From: Natronoarchaeum mannanilyticum
GTDB lineage: Archaea; Halobacteriota; Halobacteria; Halobacteriales; Natronoarchaeaceae
Reading direction: 5' to 3'
Length of the DNA: 64,000 bases
NCBI RefSeq assembly: GCF_039522665.1
Contig: NZ_BAAADV010000008.1
Span: 1-64,000 of the forward strand
In this document: in pieces, positions 8,516 to 16,846 of the stretch
How the letters are laid out: every line of letters begins with the position of its first letter
Position numbering within the stretch: the first letter of the stretch is position 1
The notes under the pieces: generated by a model
Databases searched by the model: none
Told to the model about the DNA's origin: nothing
The model's input: the letters and a program-made list of their open reading frames with translations, nothing else
Made by a program: the position numbers and the translations under genes

Positions 8516-8698
8516 TTACTACTATGGATACACGGCGTATCCCACGGAGATATACGCGTAACGTATGTGGATACGGGACTTCGGCGCGCGATCAAATGAG
8601 AGAGGAGCGCACGCCGCGCGCGGCGTTCGGGCGCAACTTCCCCGACCGTACAACTGTGGAAATTTCACACGCTAACCGATATTACGAACGGCCACGTC

Positions 8699-9541
8699 GT
8701 GAGAACCGTGAGAGCGATCTACGCGACCGACCTGTCGGCGGCCAGCGAGGCGGCGATCGAGAACGAGACGTGCTTGGACTACCTCCGGCGCGTCGGCGTC
8801 GACGAGATCCACCTCGTGACGGTCGTGCCGTCGAACGTCCACTCGGGGATGCCGGGGATGGACTTCGAGGGGCGTCGGCGCCGCGCCCTCGAGCGCTACC
8901 GGGACGTGATGGAAGACGCCGGGTTCGAGGTCGAGGCCCACGTCGTGCGCGGGACGCCGCACCGACGCATCAACGGCATCGCCGAGTCCGTCCGGGCCGA
9001 GCTGACGATCGTGGGGTCGCGAGGACAGAGCCCGCTCGAAAATCGCGTGATCGGATCGACCGCACGGAACCTCGCACGAACCACCGTCGTCCCGCTGCTG
9101 GTCAACCGGGTCGAGCGGGCGACCGACGAGCCCGAGGTGGTTCGAGAACACCTCTTTCGGCGGGTTCTCTACGCGACCGACTTCTCGGAGAACGCCGAAC
9201 GGGCGTTCGAGGCGTTCTCGTATCTGCGCCACGCGACCGAGGAAGCGACGCTCGTCCACGTCGAGTCGCCGAAAGACCCCGTCGACGACCCCGAGGCGCA
9301 GCTCTCGGAGTTCGCCGAGCGACTGGAGGACTGGGACATCGACACACGCATCGAGCTCCGGTACGGCGACGCCGCCGACGAGATTCTCGACGTCGAGGAG
9401 TCGGTCACACCCACGACGACGCTGCTCGGCTCGCGCGGCCGGAGCCGGCTCCGGCGGCTGCTGCTCGGAAGCGTCTCCGAGGAAATCGTTGCCAGAGCAG
9501 CAGGGAACGTCTACCTGGTCCCGCCGCCGCGGACGGCCTAA
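8699..9541 (+). CDS. Universal stress protein, two UspA domains
   Basis: 280 residues with tandem UspA folds. Domain 1 (about 4-135) begins AIYATDLSAASEAAIE and ends with the ATP-loop-like GSRGQSPLENRVIGSTARNL. Domain 2 (about 155-278) begins VLYATDFSENAERAFEAF and ends GSRGRSRLRRLLLGSVSEEI. The Gly-rich loops suggest nucleotide binding. The start is GTG at 8699; no better ATG lies nearby. It is on the opposite strand from the exporter operon, and no TATTGTG box clearly serves it. Confidence 0.92.
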   Translation: MRTVRAIYATDLSAASEAAIENETCLDYLRRVGVDEIHLVTVVPSNVHSGMPGMDFEGRRRRALERYRDVMEDAGFEVEAHVVRGTPHRRINGIAESVRAELTIVGSRGQSPLENRVIGSTARNLARTTVVPLLVNRVERATDEPEVVREHLFRRVLYATDFSENAERAFEAFSYLRHATEEATLVHVESPKDPVDDPEAQLSEFAERLEDWDIDTRIELRYGDAADEILDVEESVTPTTTLLGSRGRSRLRRLLLGSVSEEIVARAAGNVYLVPPPRTA

Positions 9542-9557
9542 CTGCGAGGGGTTCCCG

Positions 9558-10739
9558 TCAGCCGATCGGTAACACGGCGACCGACGCGTAACCGAGGCCC
9601 AGCGCGAGCACGAGCGACCCCGCCCAGGCGCCGACGGTCACGAGCATCTTCCGCGAGCTGACGGCGCTGCCGCCCCCGACGGCCGCGCCGCTGCCGATGA
9701 TCGCGCTGACGACGATCTCGTTGAACGACACGGGCACGCCCAGCAGCACCGCCAGCTGGGCGATGAGAAACGAGGGGACGAGCGCCGAGATCGACCGCCG
9801 CGGTCCCAGCGAGGAGTAGTCCCGCGCGAGCGACTTGATCATCCGCGGGGCGCTGGTCCAGGACCCGACGAGGATGCCGAGTCCGCCGCCGACGAGCACG
9901 ACGAGCGGCGAGATCATCCCGACGTCGTCGAGGAGTGGGAGCAGCGGCCCGACGGCCAACCCGACCTGGCTCCCGCCGGCCGAGAACGCGACGAGCGCGC
10001 CGAGCGACAGCAGCACTCGTCGCAGTCCGCCGTACTTGTCTCGTCGGATGTCCAGCGACACCGCGACGGCGATCCCGACTGCGGCGAGCAGCGTCACGAG
10101 GACCGGGACCGCGAGCCCGTCGACGCCGAGCGTCCGCCGCGCGAGGCCGGACAGCGAGCCAGCCGTCCCGCCCGGACCGAGGAACGAGAACTCGACGTTG
10201 GTCAGTACCGCGCCGACGAGCCCGGCTAACACCGGGACGCTGTATCGCTCCGGGACGTCCTCTCGGGGGAGGACGCTTGCGATCCCGTAGGCGATCCCGC
10301 CGCCGACGAACGGCGTCAGCACCCAGACCGAGCCGATCTGGGCGTACTTCGGCCAGACGGGTGTCCCGCCGAGCGCGAGGCCGACGCCGACGACCGAACC
10401 GGTCACGGTGAAGGCCGTCGCGATCGGGTAGCCGGTCCAGATACCGATCGCCATCAGCCCCGCCCCGATCAGCAGAACGACGATGACGCCCATCACCGGA
10501 AGGCTGATGCCGCCGACGAGCCCGCTGCCGATGGCTTTCGAGACGTTCGATCCCTGCGTGACGGCGCCGGCGAAGCCGAAGATGCCGACGATAAACGCCG
10601 CACGCATCGTCGAGACGGCGTTCGCGCCGACCGCCGGTGCGAACGGAGTCGCGCCGCTGGAGCCGGCGCCGATGACCCACGCCATAAACAGGCTGGCGAG
10701 CGCTGCGACGACGAAGAGAACGACAGTGGCTATATCCAT
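9558..10739 (-). CDS. PiT-family permease, probably sulfate/thiosulfate (CysP-like)
   Basis: 393-residue membrane protein of the inorganic phosphate transporter (PiT) family with about 10 helices. It carries the family signatures GANAVSTMRAA near the N-terminus and PVSFNEIVVSAIIGSG near the C-terminus. PiT relatives include phosphate carriers and the Bacillus CysP sulfate permease. It is last in the operon MBL-YeeE-YeeE-PiT, so uptake of a sulfur oxyanion fits better than phosphate. This substrate is inferred from context only. Confidence 0.85.
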   Translation of the reverse strand: MDIATVVLFVVAALASLFMAWVIGAGSSGATPFAPAVGANAVSTMRAAFIVGIFGFAGAVTQGSNVSKAIGSGLVGGISLPVMGVIVVLLIGAGLMAIGIWTGYPIATAFTVTGSVVGVGLALGGTPVWPKYAQIGSVWVLTPFVGGGIAYGIASVLPREDVPERYSVPVLAGLVGAVLTNVEFSFLGPGGTAGSLSGLARRTLGVDGLAVPVLVTLLAAVGIAVAVSLDIRRDKYGGLRRVLLSLGALVAFSAGGSQVGLAVGPLLPLLDDVGMISPLVVLVGGGLGILVGSWTSAPRMIKSLARDYSSLGPRRSISALVPSFLIAQLAVLLGVPVSFNEIVVSAIIGSGAAVGGGSAVSSRKMLVTVGAWAGSLVLALGLGYASVAVLPIG

Positions 10740-10760
10740 CAGTACGAAGATAAAAATCGA

Positions 10761-11222
10761 TCAGTCGGCGCGCGTCACTGCGGCCCCGGCGTCGGCTGAC
10801 TGGCTGCGCCAGTACCCCTGGAGGTACGCGCCGACGAACATCCCGGCGAGCGCCCAGAGGATCGTCACGTTACCGACGCCGAGGCTGGCGTAGGCCGCGC
10901 CCGGACAGATGCCCGAGAGGCCCCAGCCGACGCCGAAGATCCCGCCGCCGATCAGGACGTTCCGGTCGAACGGCTTCAGCCGGCGCTCGTACCGATCGCC
11001 CGTCAGCGGCGCCGCGTCGCTGATCCGCGGCATCACCGCGAAGGCGATTCCGGAGACGATCGCCGCGCCGAACATCACGAACAGCAGCCCGAAGTCCTCG
11101 AACTGCAGGAAGTTCAGCACGACCTCCGGCCGCGCCATCTGGCTGAAGCCGAGCCCGAACCCGAAGATCAGGCCGCCGAGCAGGATCAGCGGCATGAACA
11201 GGGGATGACGATTCTGACTCAC
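10761..11222 (-). CDS. YeeE/YedE half-transporter (DUF6691-like)
   Basis: 153 residues, about 4 membrane helices. It shows GFGLGFSQMARPEVVLNFL at the N-terminus and the conserved cysteine motif GLSGICPGAAYASLG. YeeE/YedE proteins take up thiosulfate through relay cysteines inside the membrane. In haloarchaea and some bacteria the transporter is split in two and this is the shorter half. The partner half ends one base upstream (11224-11781). Confidence 0.9.
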   Translation of the reverse strand: MSQNRHPLFMPLILLGGLIFGFGLGFSQMARPEVVLNFLQFEDFGLLFVMFGAAIVSGIAFAVMPRISDAAPLTGDRYERRLKPFDRNVLIGGGIFGVGWGLSGICPGAAYASLGVGNVTILWALAGMFVGAYLQGYWRSQSADAGAAVTRAD

Positions 11223-11223
11223 G

Positions 11224-11781
11224 TTACGGACTCACCCCCAGTGCCGCGACGATCTGGGCGGTCACGACGGCGACGGTCAGGAACGTCGCGACGCCGACGA
11301 GCGACGTCTTCGACGCCGACCCGACGCCACAGACCCCGTGGCCGGACGTACACCCTTTGCCGATCCGGGTGCCGATCCCGACCAGGACGCCGCCCACGAA
11401 CAGCCGCCAGGGCTGGACCGAGGTCGACCAGAGCGTCAGGCCGCCGACCTCGTAGAGTTCGCCGGTCGTTCCGGGCTCGTACAGCGACGTCGTGACGACT
11501 CCGGACTGGACGGTCGCGGCAAAGGCCAGCCCGCCGAGGATGATCCCGAGCGTGAACACGACGCGCCAGTCGCGCGAGGCGACGTACTGCTGGAACCGCG
11601 ACTGGTCCGAGACGTACGACAGCGTCGACTCGAGGAACGTGCTCGCGCCGGCGGCGATGCCCGTCCCGACGTAGATCACGACCGCGCCGAGACCGACGAG
11701 CAGTCCGCCGACGGCGTAGCGACTGATCCCGTTGGGGAACAGCTCGCCGGCCAGCTGGAGCGGTACCGGATCGACGACCAT
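11224..11781 (-). CDS. YeeE/YedE half-transporter
   Basis: 185 residues, about 4-5 helices, with the hallmark GKGCTSGHGVCG (two relay cysteines) near residue 142-153 and GGVLVGIGTRI before it. Together with 10761-11222 it should make one thiosulfate/sulfur uptake unit. The start lies 4 bp after the MBL gene end (11786), so the genes are co-transcribed. Confidence 0.9.
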   Translation of the reverse strand: MVVDPVPLQLAGELFPNGISRYAVGGLLVGLGAVVIYVGTGIAAGASTFLESTLSYVSDQSRFQQYVASRDWRVVFTLGIILGGLAFAATVQSGVVTTSLYEPGTTGELYEVGGLTLWSTSVQPWRLFVGGVLVGIGTRIGKGCTSGHGVCGVGSASKTSLVGVATFLTVAVVTAQIVAALGVSP

Positions 11782-11785
11782 CGAT

Positions 11786-13033
11786 TCAGTCTCCGGCCAG
11801 GGAGTCCTGGCTGGCGGCGCAGTTGTTCGGGCCGAGCTCGAGCGTGAACGCCTCGTCGTCGTCGACCGACTCCTGGCCGAGGTTCGTCGCGATGATCTCC
11901 TCGTAGTTTGCCGGTCGGGGCGGCATGTCCGAGAGGATCAGCTCGACGAACTCGTCTTCGTCCATCGTGAGCGCATCCATCTCCTCGACGAGCTGGCCGA
12001 TCGGTGCCGTGTAGGTGCCGTCCTCGGCGGGCTTGGCGGCATCGCTGAAGTGCGCGCCGCCGACGAGCACGTCATCGTCGAGCGCCAGGACGCGCTCCTG
12101 GAGAGACTCGTACAGCATACGCGCGGCGTCGGGCGCGCCGTCGTCGCCCTCTTCGAGATCGGGCCGGGCGACCGACTCGACGAACAGCCCGTCGCCGGTT
12201 GCGAGCAGGCTATCGCCGAGCAGGTAGGAGGTCATCCCGGTCGTGTGACCGGGCGTGTAAACGGTCTCGATTTCGGCGTCGCCGACCGCGAAGGTGTCGC
12301 CGTCCTCGGCGGTAGTCAGATCGTCGGCATAAGTGATGCCGCGGTCGACAGCGGCCGCGGGGATGACGCCCTCGACGCCTTCCGCGTCGAGATCGCGCAC
12401 ACCGTCACTTCGCTCCGCTCGTGACGAGCCCGAGAACTCTGCGAGTTCTCGGACGCCCGAGATGTGGTCTGCGTGAACGTGCGTGTCGATGGCGTACTGC
12501 AGGTCGACGCCCAGTTCGTCGGCGTCGTCGAGGTAGCGGTCGGTGAAGGCGCGCAGCGGATCGACGATGGCGGCCTCGCCGTCGTCGTACAGCAGGTAGC
12601 CCAGGCAGCCCGAGGAGGGACGCTGGTACTGCAGGAGCGTCCCAGGACCGTCGTAGCGCTCGACCTCGACGGCCTCGTAGATGCTGGCCCAGCCGTTCAT
12701 CCCGTCCTCGAGGTGGTTGACGTCGTAGCCGCGCTCGGCGAGCGTGCCCGCGACGTACTCGCTGGCGCCGCCCTTCGCGCACAGGACGGTGACCTCGCGG
12801 TCGTCGGGGATCCGCTCGAGGACGTCCTCGTCGATCTCGTCGTCGAGGAACTCGAAGTAGGGGACGTTGATCGACTCGACGGTCTCGCCGTCGATGCGCC
12901 ACTCCTCGTAGTCCGAGCTCATTCGCGCGTCGAGGAGCGTGAGCTCCTCGCCCGCGTCGATGCGGTCCTTCAGCGTCTCCGGAGCGATCGTTGCCACCTC
13001 GACGTCCGGGGTGGGAAAGTCGTCTGCGTTCAT
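11786..13033 (-). CDS. Rhodanese-metallo-beta-lactamase fusion with small insertion
   Basis: 415 residues. The rhodanese domain (about 10-120) has its active cysteine in VLCAKGGAS. The ETHE1-like MBL domain (about 130-380) has THVHADHISG, GHTTGMTSY and GDGLFVESVARPD. The C-terminus GPNNCAA matches the paralogue at 2509-3660. Between ISGVRELAE and GVIPAAAVDRG is an insertion of about 20 residues (SGSSRAERSDGVRDLD), coded by DNA that folds into two hairpins. It is absent from the paralogue and looks like a small element kept in frame. Start ATG 13033 lies about 5 bp from the expected transcript start. It heads the YeeE/YeeE/PiT operon. Confidence 0.9.
   Translation of the reverse strand: MNADDFPTPDVEVATIAPETLKDRIDAGEELTLLDARMSSDYEEWRIDGETVESINVPYFEFLDDEIDEDVLERIPDDREVTVLCAKGGASEYVAGTLAERGYDVNHLEDGMNGWASIYEAVEVERYDGPGTLLQYQRPSSGCLGYLLYDDGEAAIVDPLRAFTDRYLDDADELGVDLQYAIDTHVHADHISGVRELAEFSGSSRAERSDGVRDLDAEGVEGVIPAAAVDRGITYADDLTTAEDGDTFAVGDAEIETVYTPGHTTGMTSYLLGDSLLATGDGLFVESVARPDLEEGDDGAPDAARMLYESLQERVLALDDDVLVGGAHFSDAAKPAEDGTYTAPIGQLVEEMDALTMDEDEFVELILSDMPPRPANYEEIIATNLGQESVDDDEAFTLELGPNNCAASQDSLAGD
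12404..12451. repeat. Two hairpins inside the MBL gene (possible small insertion)
   Basis: GTCAC-(TTCGCTCCGCTC)-GTGAC at 12404-12425, then CGAGAACTC-TGC-GAGTTCTCG at 12431-12451, a 9-bp stem with a 3-base loop. The first contains the ACTTCGCTCCGCT word common in haloarchaeal short dispersed sequences. The region codes the extra SGSSRAERSDG-type residues. Confidence 0.55.
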
Positions 13034-13060
13034 CGTACACCCCCATCTACAGGGGTGACG

Positions 13061-13100
13061 TACAAAAGGGTTTTCATAGAAATTCAGTAACCCCACAATA
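13061..13100 (-). promoter_or_regulatory. TATTGTG operator and promoter of MBL-YeeE operon
   Basis: Minus strand: TATTGTG (13100-13094), 17 bp, then TGAAAACCCTTTTGTA (13076-13061). The gap is 9 bp longer than the usual 8, close to one extra helical turn. The start codon at 13033 is where a leaderless transcript would begin. Confidence 0.6.
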
Positions 13101-13206
13101 CAGTTGGCCGAAGGAGATCCCCTATACGGCCCATACACGCGTAAACAACACTATCTGACCTTCTCATTGGCATTTGGATGTTCGACGTATTCACAAGAAC
13201 CAACAT

Positions 13207-13233
13207 TCTTTTAACCCCGGAGATGGTATTGTG
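13207..13233 (+). promoter_or_regulatory. Promoter of tusA-dsrE with TATTGTG box downstream of TATA
   Basis: Plus strand TATA-like TTCTTTTAACC (13207-13217), then TATTGTG at 13227-13233, just before the expected transcript start near 13238. The box is followed 8 bp on by CCAAGAC. A box in this position would hinder polymerase, so repression is the simple reading. Confidence 0.6.
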
Positions 13234-13273
13234 CGTTAGCTCCAAGACAGACCACCGGAGCAGATCAAAACAC

Positions 13274-13519
13274 ATGAGTTCGGAATACGACATCGCGGAG
13301 ACGCTCGACGTGAAAGGCGCATCGTGCCCCATGCCGGTCGTCAAGACGAAAGGCGCAATCGACGACCTGGCCGAAGGCGAGGTTCTCGAGGTGCTGGCGA
13401 CCGACCCCGGCAGCATGAGCGACATCGACGGCTGGGCCTCGGGCACCGGCGGCGTCGAGCTCGTCGACCAGTCGGAGGGCGACGACGTGTACAAGCACTA
13501 CGTGCGGAAGACGGAGTAA
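13274..13519 (+). CDS. tusA: TusA-like sulfur carrier
   Basis: 81-residue TusA/SirA fold with the signature LDVKGASCPMPVVKTKGAI. Cys18 in the CPxP motif carries persulfide sulfur. TusA proteins accept sulfur from rhodaneses or desulfurases and pass it to DsrE-type proteins, and the next gene is exactly such a partner. The start ATG 13274 gives the normal family N-terminus. The junction to the dsrE-like gene is 2 bp. Confidence 0.92.
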   Translation: MSSEYDIAETLDVKGASCPMPVVKTKGAIDDLAEGEVLEVLATDPGSMSDIDGWASGTGGVELVDQSEGDDVYKHYVRKTE

Positions 13520-13521
13520 CG

Positions 13522-14100
13522 ATGAGCACGGACACACCAGACGCGTCAGCCGGCGACGCCCCCTCCCGCGCGGAGCTCGCCGCGCGCATCGACGAACTGG
13601 AGGAACAGCTGTCGGAGGCGACGAGCGACGCCGGCGACGACTCGAAGAAGATGTCGATCATCGCGACGAAGGGGACGCTCGACATGGCGTACCCGCCGCT
13701 GATCCTCGCCAGCACCGCCGCCGCGTTCGGCTACGAGGTGACGGTGTTCCACACCTTCTGGGGGCTCGACATCCTCCACGAGGAGCGCTCGAAGAACCTC
13801 AAGCTGAGTTCGGTCGGCAACCCCAACATGCCCGTGCCGAACGCGGTCGCCGCGCTGCCCGGCATGGATCGCGTGACCACGTCGATGATGGAAAAGAAGA
13901 TCGACGACAACGACACCGCGACGATCGAGGAGCTCATCGACACCTCGCTCGACATGGGCGTGGAGTTCCAGGCCTGCCAGATGACGATCGATCTGATGGA
14001 CTACGACGAGGACGACTTCTACGACGGCGTCACCACCGGCGTCGGCGCCGCGACGGCCATCCAGGATATGGCCGAGGCCGACATCCAGCTGCTCGTCTGA
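13522..14100 (+). CDS. DsrE/DsrF-like sulfur transferase (DsrE2 type)
   Basis: 192 residues. A coiled-coil-like N-terminus (15-36, ELAARIDELEEQL) precedes a DsrE fold with KMSIIATKGTLDMAYPPLILA. The conserved cysteine lies in FQACQMTIDLM (Cys152). DsrE2-type proteins bind sulfane sulfur from TusA and are found with rhodanese/TusA sets in sulfur oxidisers. Two bases separate it from tusA. A HalOD1 gene follows after 7 bp. Confidence 0.9.
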   Translation: MSTDTPDASAGDAPSRAELAARIDELEEQLSEATSDAGDDSKKMSIIATKGTLDMAYPPLILASTAAAFGYEVTVFHTFWGLDILHEERSKNLKLSSVGNPNMPVPNAVAALPGMDRVTTSMMEKKIDDNDTATIEELIDTSLDMGVEFQACQMTIDLMDYDEDDFYDGVTTGVGAATAIQDMAEADIQLLV

Positions 14101-14107
14101 TTCACCG

Positions 14108-14332
14108 ATGAACACACTCGCAAAGCGACCGATCCCACGAATCGTCGACGCCGTCGCCGAAGCGGAGGACGTCGAGCCGGCCGCGCTCAATCCGCCGCTG
14201 GCGGAGGTCGTCGATCCGGACGCGCTCGAGACGCTGCTCGAAGAGCCGACGGCGTCAGAGCTCGAAATTCGCTTCACGTACCGCGGGCACGAGGTCGTCG
14301 TCGACGAGAGCGGTCGCGTGCAGATCAGCTGA
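14108..14332 (+). CDS. HalOD1 output domain protein
   Basis: 74 residues matching the small haloarchaeal HalOD1 fold: helix IVDAVAEAEDVEPAALNPPLAEVVDPDALETLL, then two strands ELEIRFTYRGHEVVVDESGRVQIS. HalOD1 proteins are thought to be stand-alone output modules in signalling. It lies 7 bp after the dsrE-like gene and is probably the third gene of that operon. Specific role unknown. Confidence 0.82.
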   Translation: MNTLAKRPIPRIVDAVAEAEDVEPAALNPPLAEVVDPDALETLLEEPTASELEIRFTYRGHEVVVDESGRVQIS

Positions 14333-14381
14333 GCCGGACAGTTTTCTCTCCGTTGAAACCACATCGGTTGATAGGAACCGT

Positions 14382-14410
14382 GTGCTGAATACAGAGGACG
14401 CGTTCAGCAC
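14382..14410. terminator. Inverted repeat after the tusA operon
   Basis: GTGCTGAA (14382-14389) and TTCAGCAC (14403-14410) form an 8-bp perfect stem with a 13-base loop, about 50 bp after the HalOD1 stop. It could be a transcription end structure. Archaea mostly stop at U-tracts, so this is tentative. It could also be a mobile-element remnant, but no second end is seen. Confidence 0.35.
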
Positions 14411-14553
14411 GGCAACCTTGTTTGTTTCCCCCTATGACGGATGAACTAGCTGTTCAGTAGCTGTGCGAATTTTGCACGGTGAAATTGAGAGTTGGAACGT
14501 AAGACCTTCCGAGAGGCGGGGATGTTTATTATGGTTACATATAAAGAGGGGAT

Positions 14554-15192
14554 ATGCCAACCATCGAGGCGTGGTCACTGTGGGTGCATATCGCTGCAGG
14601 CGTGTTGGCCGTCCTCGCCGGGACAGGTGCGCTCGTGACGAAGAAAGGAGGACACCGACACCGACAAGCTGGCAAACTCTTCCTCGTCTCAATGGGCGTC
14701 GTCGTCGGGACGGTGTTCGTGCTCCTCGCTCTCAATCCGACCTCATTTCGGATCATTCTCACGTTGGTCGCCGTCTTCAGTGGATATCTTGCGTTCTCCG
14801 GATATCGCGTGCTTTCCCGGAAGCGGCCGGCTGCCACCCCTCAGCGTCTGGATTGGATCGCAACCGGGAGCGTGGTGCTGGCGTGTCTCGGATTGGGTGT
14901 CTGGGGGATTGTTTGGGTCGTCACCGGTAACTCATTCGGGCTCGTGATGCTCGTCTTCGGCGGAATTGGAGTAACATTCGGAACGATGGATATTCGAGCC
15001 TTCCAGAGAGATACATCCGGTGAGTGGCTAGTTAGTCATCTTCAACGGATGATTGCTGCGTTTATTGCGACGATCAGCGCCGTGTCCGCAGTCAATCTCA
15101 CCCCCGTGTTGGGTATTCTGGCGTGGTTATGGCCGACAATCGTGGGAACACCCCTGATATATTACTGGTCAAAGGAACACAGCAAGGAGTGA
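14554..15192 (+). CDS. Membrane protein, DUF2306-like
   Basis: 212 residues with about 6-7 helices. The N-terminus LWVHIAAGVLAVLAGTGALVTKKGG with H-x-H (GGHRHRQAGKLF) fits the DUF2306/YtjA-like pattern of small polytopic proteins of unknown role. A His-rich junction could bind heme or metal, but this is unproven. Base composition is lower in GC than the sulfur genes, and the flanks (14340-14550, 15193-15554) are similar, so this block may have been acquired separately. Confidence 0.7.
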   Translation: MPTIEAWSLWVHIAAGVLAVLAGTGALVTKKGGHRHRQAGKLFLVSMGVVVGTVFVLLALNPTSFRIILTLVAVFSGYLAFSGYRVLSRKRPAATPQRLDWIATGSVVLACLGLGVWGIVWVVTGNSFGLVMLVFGGIGVTFGTMDIRAFQRDTSGEWLVSHLQRMIAAFIATISAVSAVNLTPVLGILAWLWPTIVGTPLIYYWSKEHSKE

Positions 15193-15554
15193 CACGGCGA
15201 TACCACAGTCATCCCCGTATTTCGTAGTCCTTTCCCCCCATTAACCGACAGAGAAGTCCAAGGCACTTGCTCGGTAGATTGTCTGTACCGACCCCAGTAC
15301 GTGAACTCCTGTGCGACCGCCGTGCGATATATGCGCGTTCTATTCAATACGACGCCTAAAACCCGTCATCGCTGGAGATCATCAACGAGACCACAATTTT
15401 CTCTCAGCGGCCAGAAACCAGCTGGCACATGCCGTTCGAGTACCGGCGGTCGCGTTCTACGACCAGCGATACTCTGAGAGAGGGCTAGCGTGAGCTGGCT
15501 ATATTTCGGAGTCGTAACTTACCGTGAGCCGACGGAAAAACAGCAGCGTCCGGC
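15193..15554. other. Intergenic, nothing recognised
   Basis: About 360 bp of lower-GC sequence between convergent genes. Short open frames here have no family resemblance. No repeat or RNA gene seen. Confidence 0.4.
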
Positions 15555-16379
15555 TTACTCCCATTCCGAATCGAGCGCGTCGAGCAACTGATCGACCTCG
15601 TTCGAGGTGTTGACCGCATGGATCGACGCGCGGATCGCGTTCGGCGTCGGCAGCGCGCGGACGACGATACCCTCCGACGCGAGGCGCTCGACCGTCGCGG
15701 CCGGTTCGTCGACGTCGATCGTCACGAGGCCCGACTCGGGCGTCGCGGGGCTGCGAAGCCGATCGTCGGGGACGCTATCGGTCAGATGTTCCACCAGTTT
15801 CCGGATCCGATCCGCGATGCGATCGATGCCGACCTCGTCGATCGCGTCGATCGCTTCGGCCAGCGCGACGTGCGGGGCCGGGTTCGACGACCCGACCTCG
15901 AACCGCCGGGCGCCGGCCGCGAACTCGTAGGGGTCCGCTGTCGGCGTCTCGACGCTCCGGTAGCCGACCGTCCTCGGTGCGAGGGTTTCGGCGACGTCGC
16001 GGTCGACGTAGAGGAACCCGCCGCCCCACAGCCCCATGAGCCACTTGTGGCCCGCCGCGGCGACGGCGTCGGCGCCCCACTCTTCGACGTCCATCGGAAG
16101 CTGGCCTGGGACCTGGACGGCGTCGACGAGCGCGAGCGCGCCGGCGTCGTGGGCGATGTCGACGAGCTCGGCGACGGGCAACCGGGTGCCGTGTGTCCAC
16201 GTTACTGCACTGAAACACGCCAGTCGCGCGCCGTCGACGGCCTCCGCGAACGATTCGGGGTCGACGCGACCGTCCTCGGTCTCGACGACGTACTGCGGAC
16301 TCGGGCCGTGAGCGCCGAAGTTCAGGTAGACGTCCTCGTGCAGTGCGGGCGTGTCGGCGCGAAGTTCTGTGGGTTTCAT
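15555..16379 (-). pseudogene. Class V aminotransferase-fold protein with large internal deletion
   Basis: 274 residues against roughly 365 in this PLP family. The N-terminus (YLNFGAHGPSPQYVVE) is typical and normally leads into a long helix and the phosphate-binding region. Here residue 33 jumps directly to TEDGRVDPESFAEAVDGA, which in relatives comes about 90 residues later after a similar VVE. The join therefore looks like deletion between two GTCGTCGA-type repeats, kept in frame. Asp86 (VDAVQVPG) and the PLP lysine (AAGHKW, Lys112) remain, but the missing part holds cofactor phosphate contacts, so catalysis is doubtful. It follows thioredoxin 2 by 15 bp. Confidence 0.72.
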
Positions 16380-16394
16380 CGATGTCCTCTCGAA

Positions 16395-16733
16395 TCAGTC
16401 GCTGTACCTGGCGATCAGCTCCCGGAGCGTTCCCTCGTCCTGTGCTCCCCGGAGCTGTTTCACCGGCTTGCCGTCCGCGAACAGGACGAACGTCGGCGTA
16501 CTCTGGGCGCCGAACTCGATCGCGGTTTCGAGGTGCGATTCGACGTCGATCGTCAGGATCGTCGCGTCGGTGTCGGCGGCGATCGTCTCGAGGATCGGCT
16601 TCATCCGCTGGCAGGAGCCGCACCACTCGGTGTAGAACTCCGCCAGGGCGACGCCGTCGGTCTCGACGGCCGCCTCGATGTCGTCGTCGCCGAGCGAAAC
16701 CACGCTGTCAGTCTTCCTCGTCTGCGTTGCCAT
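16395..16733 (-). CDS. Thioredoxin-like protein with WCGSC site
   Basis: 112 residues, thioredoxin fold with EFYTEWCGSCQRM (Cys38, Cys41) and the cis-proline loop STPTFVLF. Ser in place of the usual Pro between the cysteines should change redox potential compared with thioredoxins 1 and 3. Leaderless start at 16733 fits the TATA at 16757-16764. It is co-transcribed with the broken aminotransferase gene. Confidence 0.9.
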   Translation of the reverse strand: MATQTRKTDSVVSLGDDDIEAAVETDGVALAEFYTEWCGSCQRMKPILETIAADTDATILTIDVESHLETAIEFGAQSTPTFVLFADGKPVKQLRGAQDEGTLRELIARYSD

Positions 16734-16756
16734 TAGAGATACCTACGCACTGGCCG

Positions 16757-16785
16757 TATAATAGTCTTGGGACTACTGCACAATA
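16757..16785 (-). promoter_or_regulatory. TATTGTG operator and promoter of thioredoxin 2
   Basis: Minus strand: TATTGTG (16785-16779), 8 bp, then CCAAGACTATTATAC (16770-16756). Same spacing as the trxA and tauE promoters. Confidence 0.7.
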
Positions 16786-16846
16786 TAGCTTTGTTCGGAT
16801 CTCGACAGCGGTAAACGACAGACCCGGACGTCAAAAACGAGGCCGA

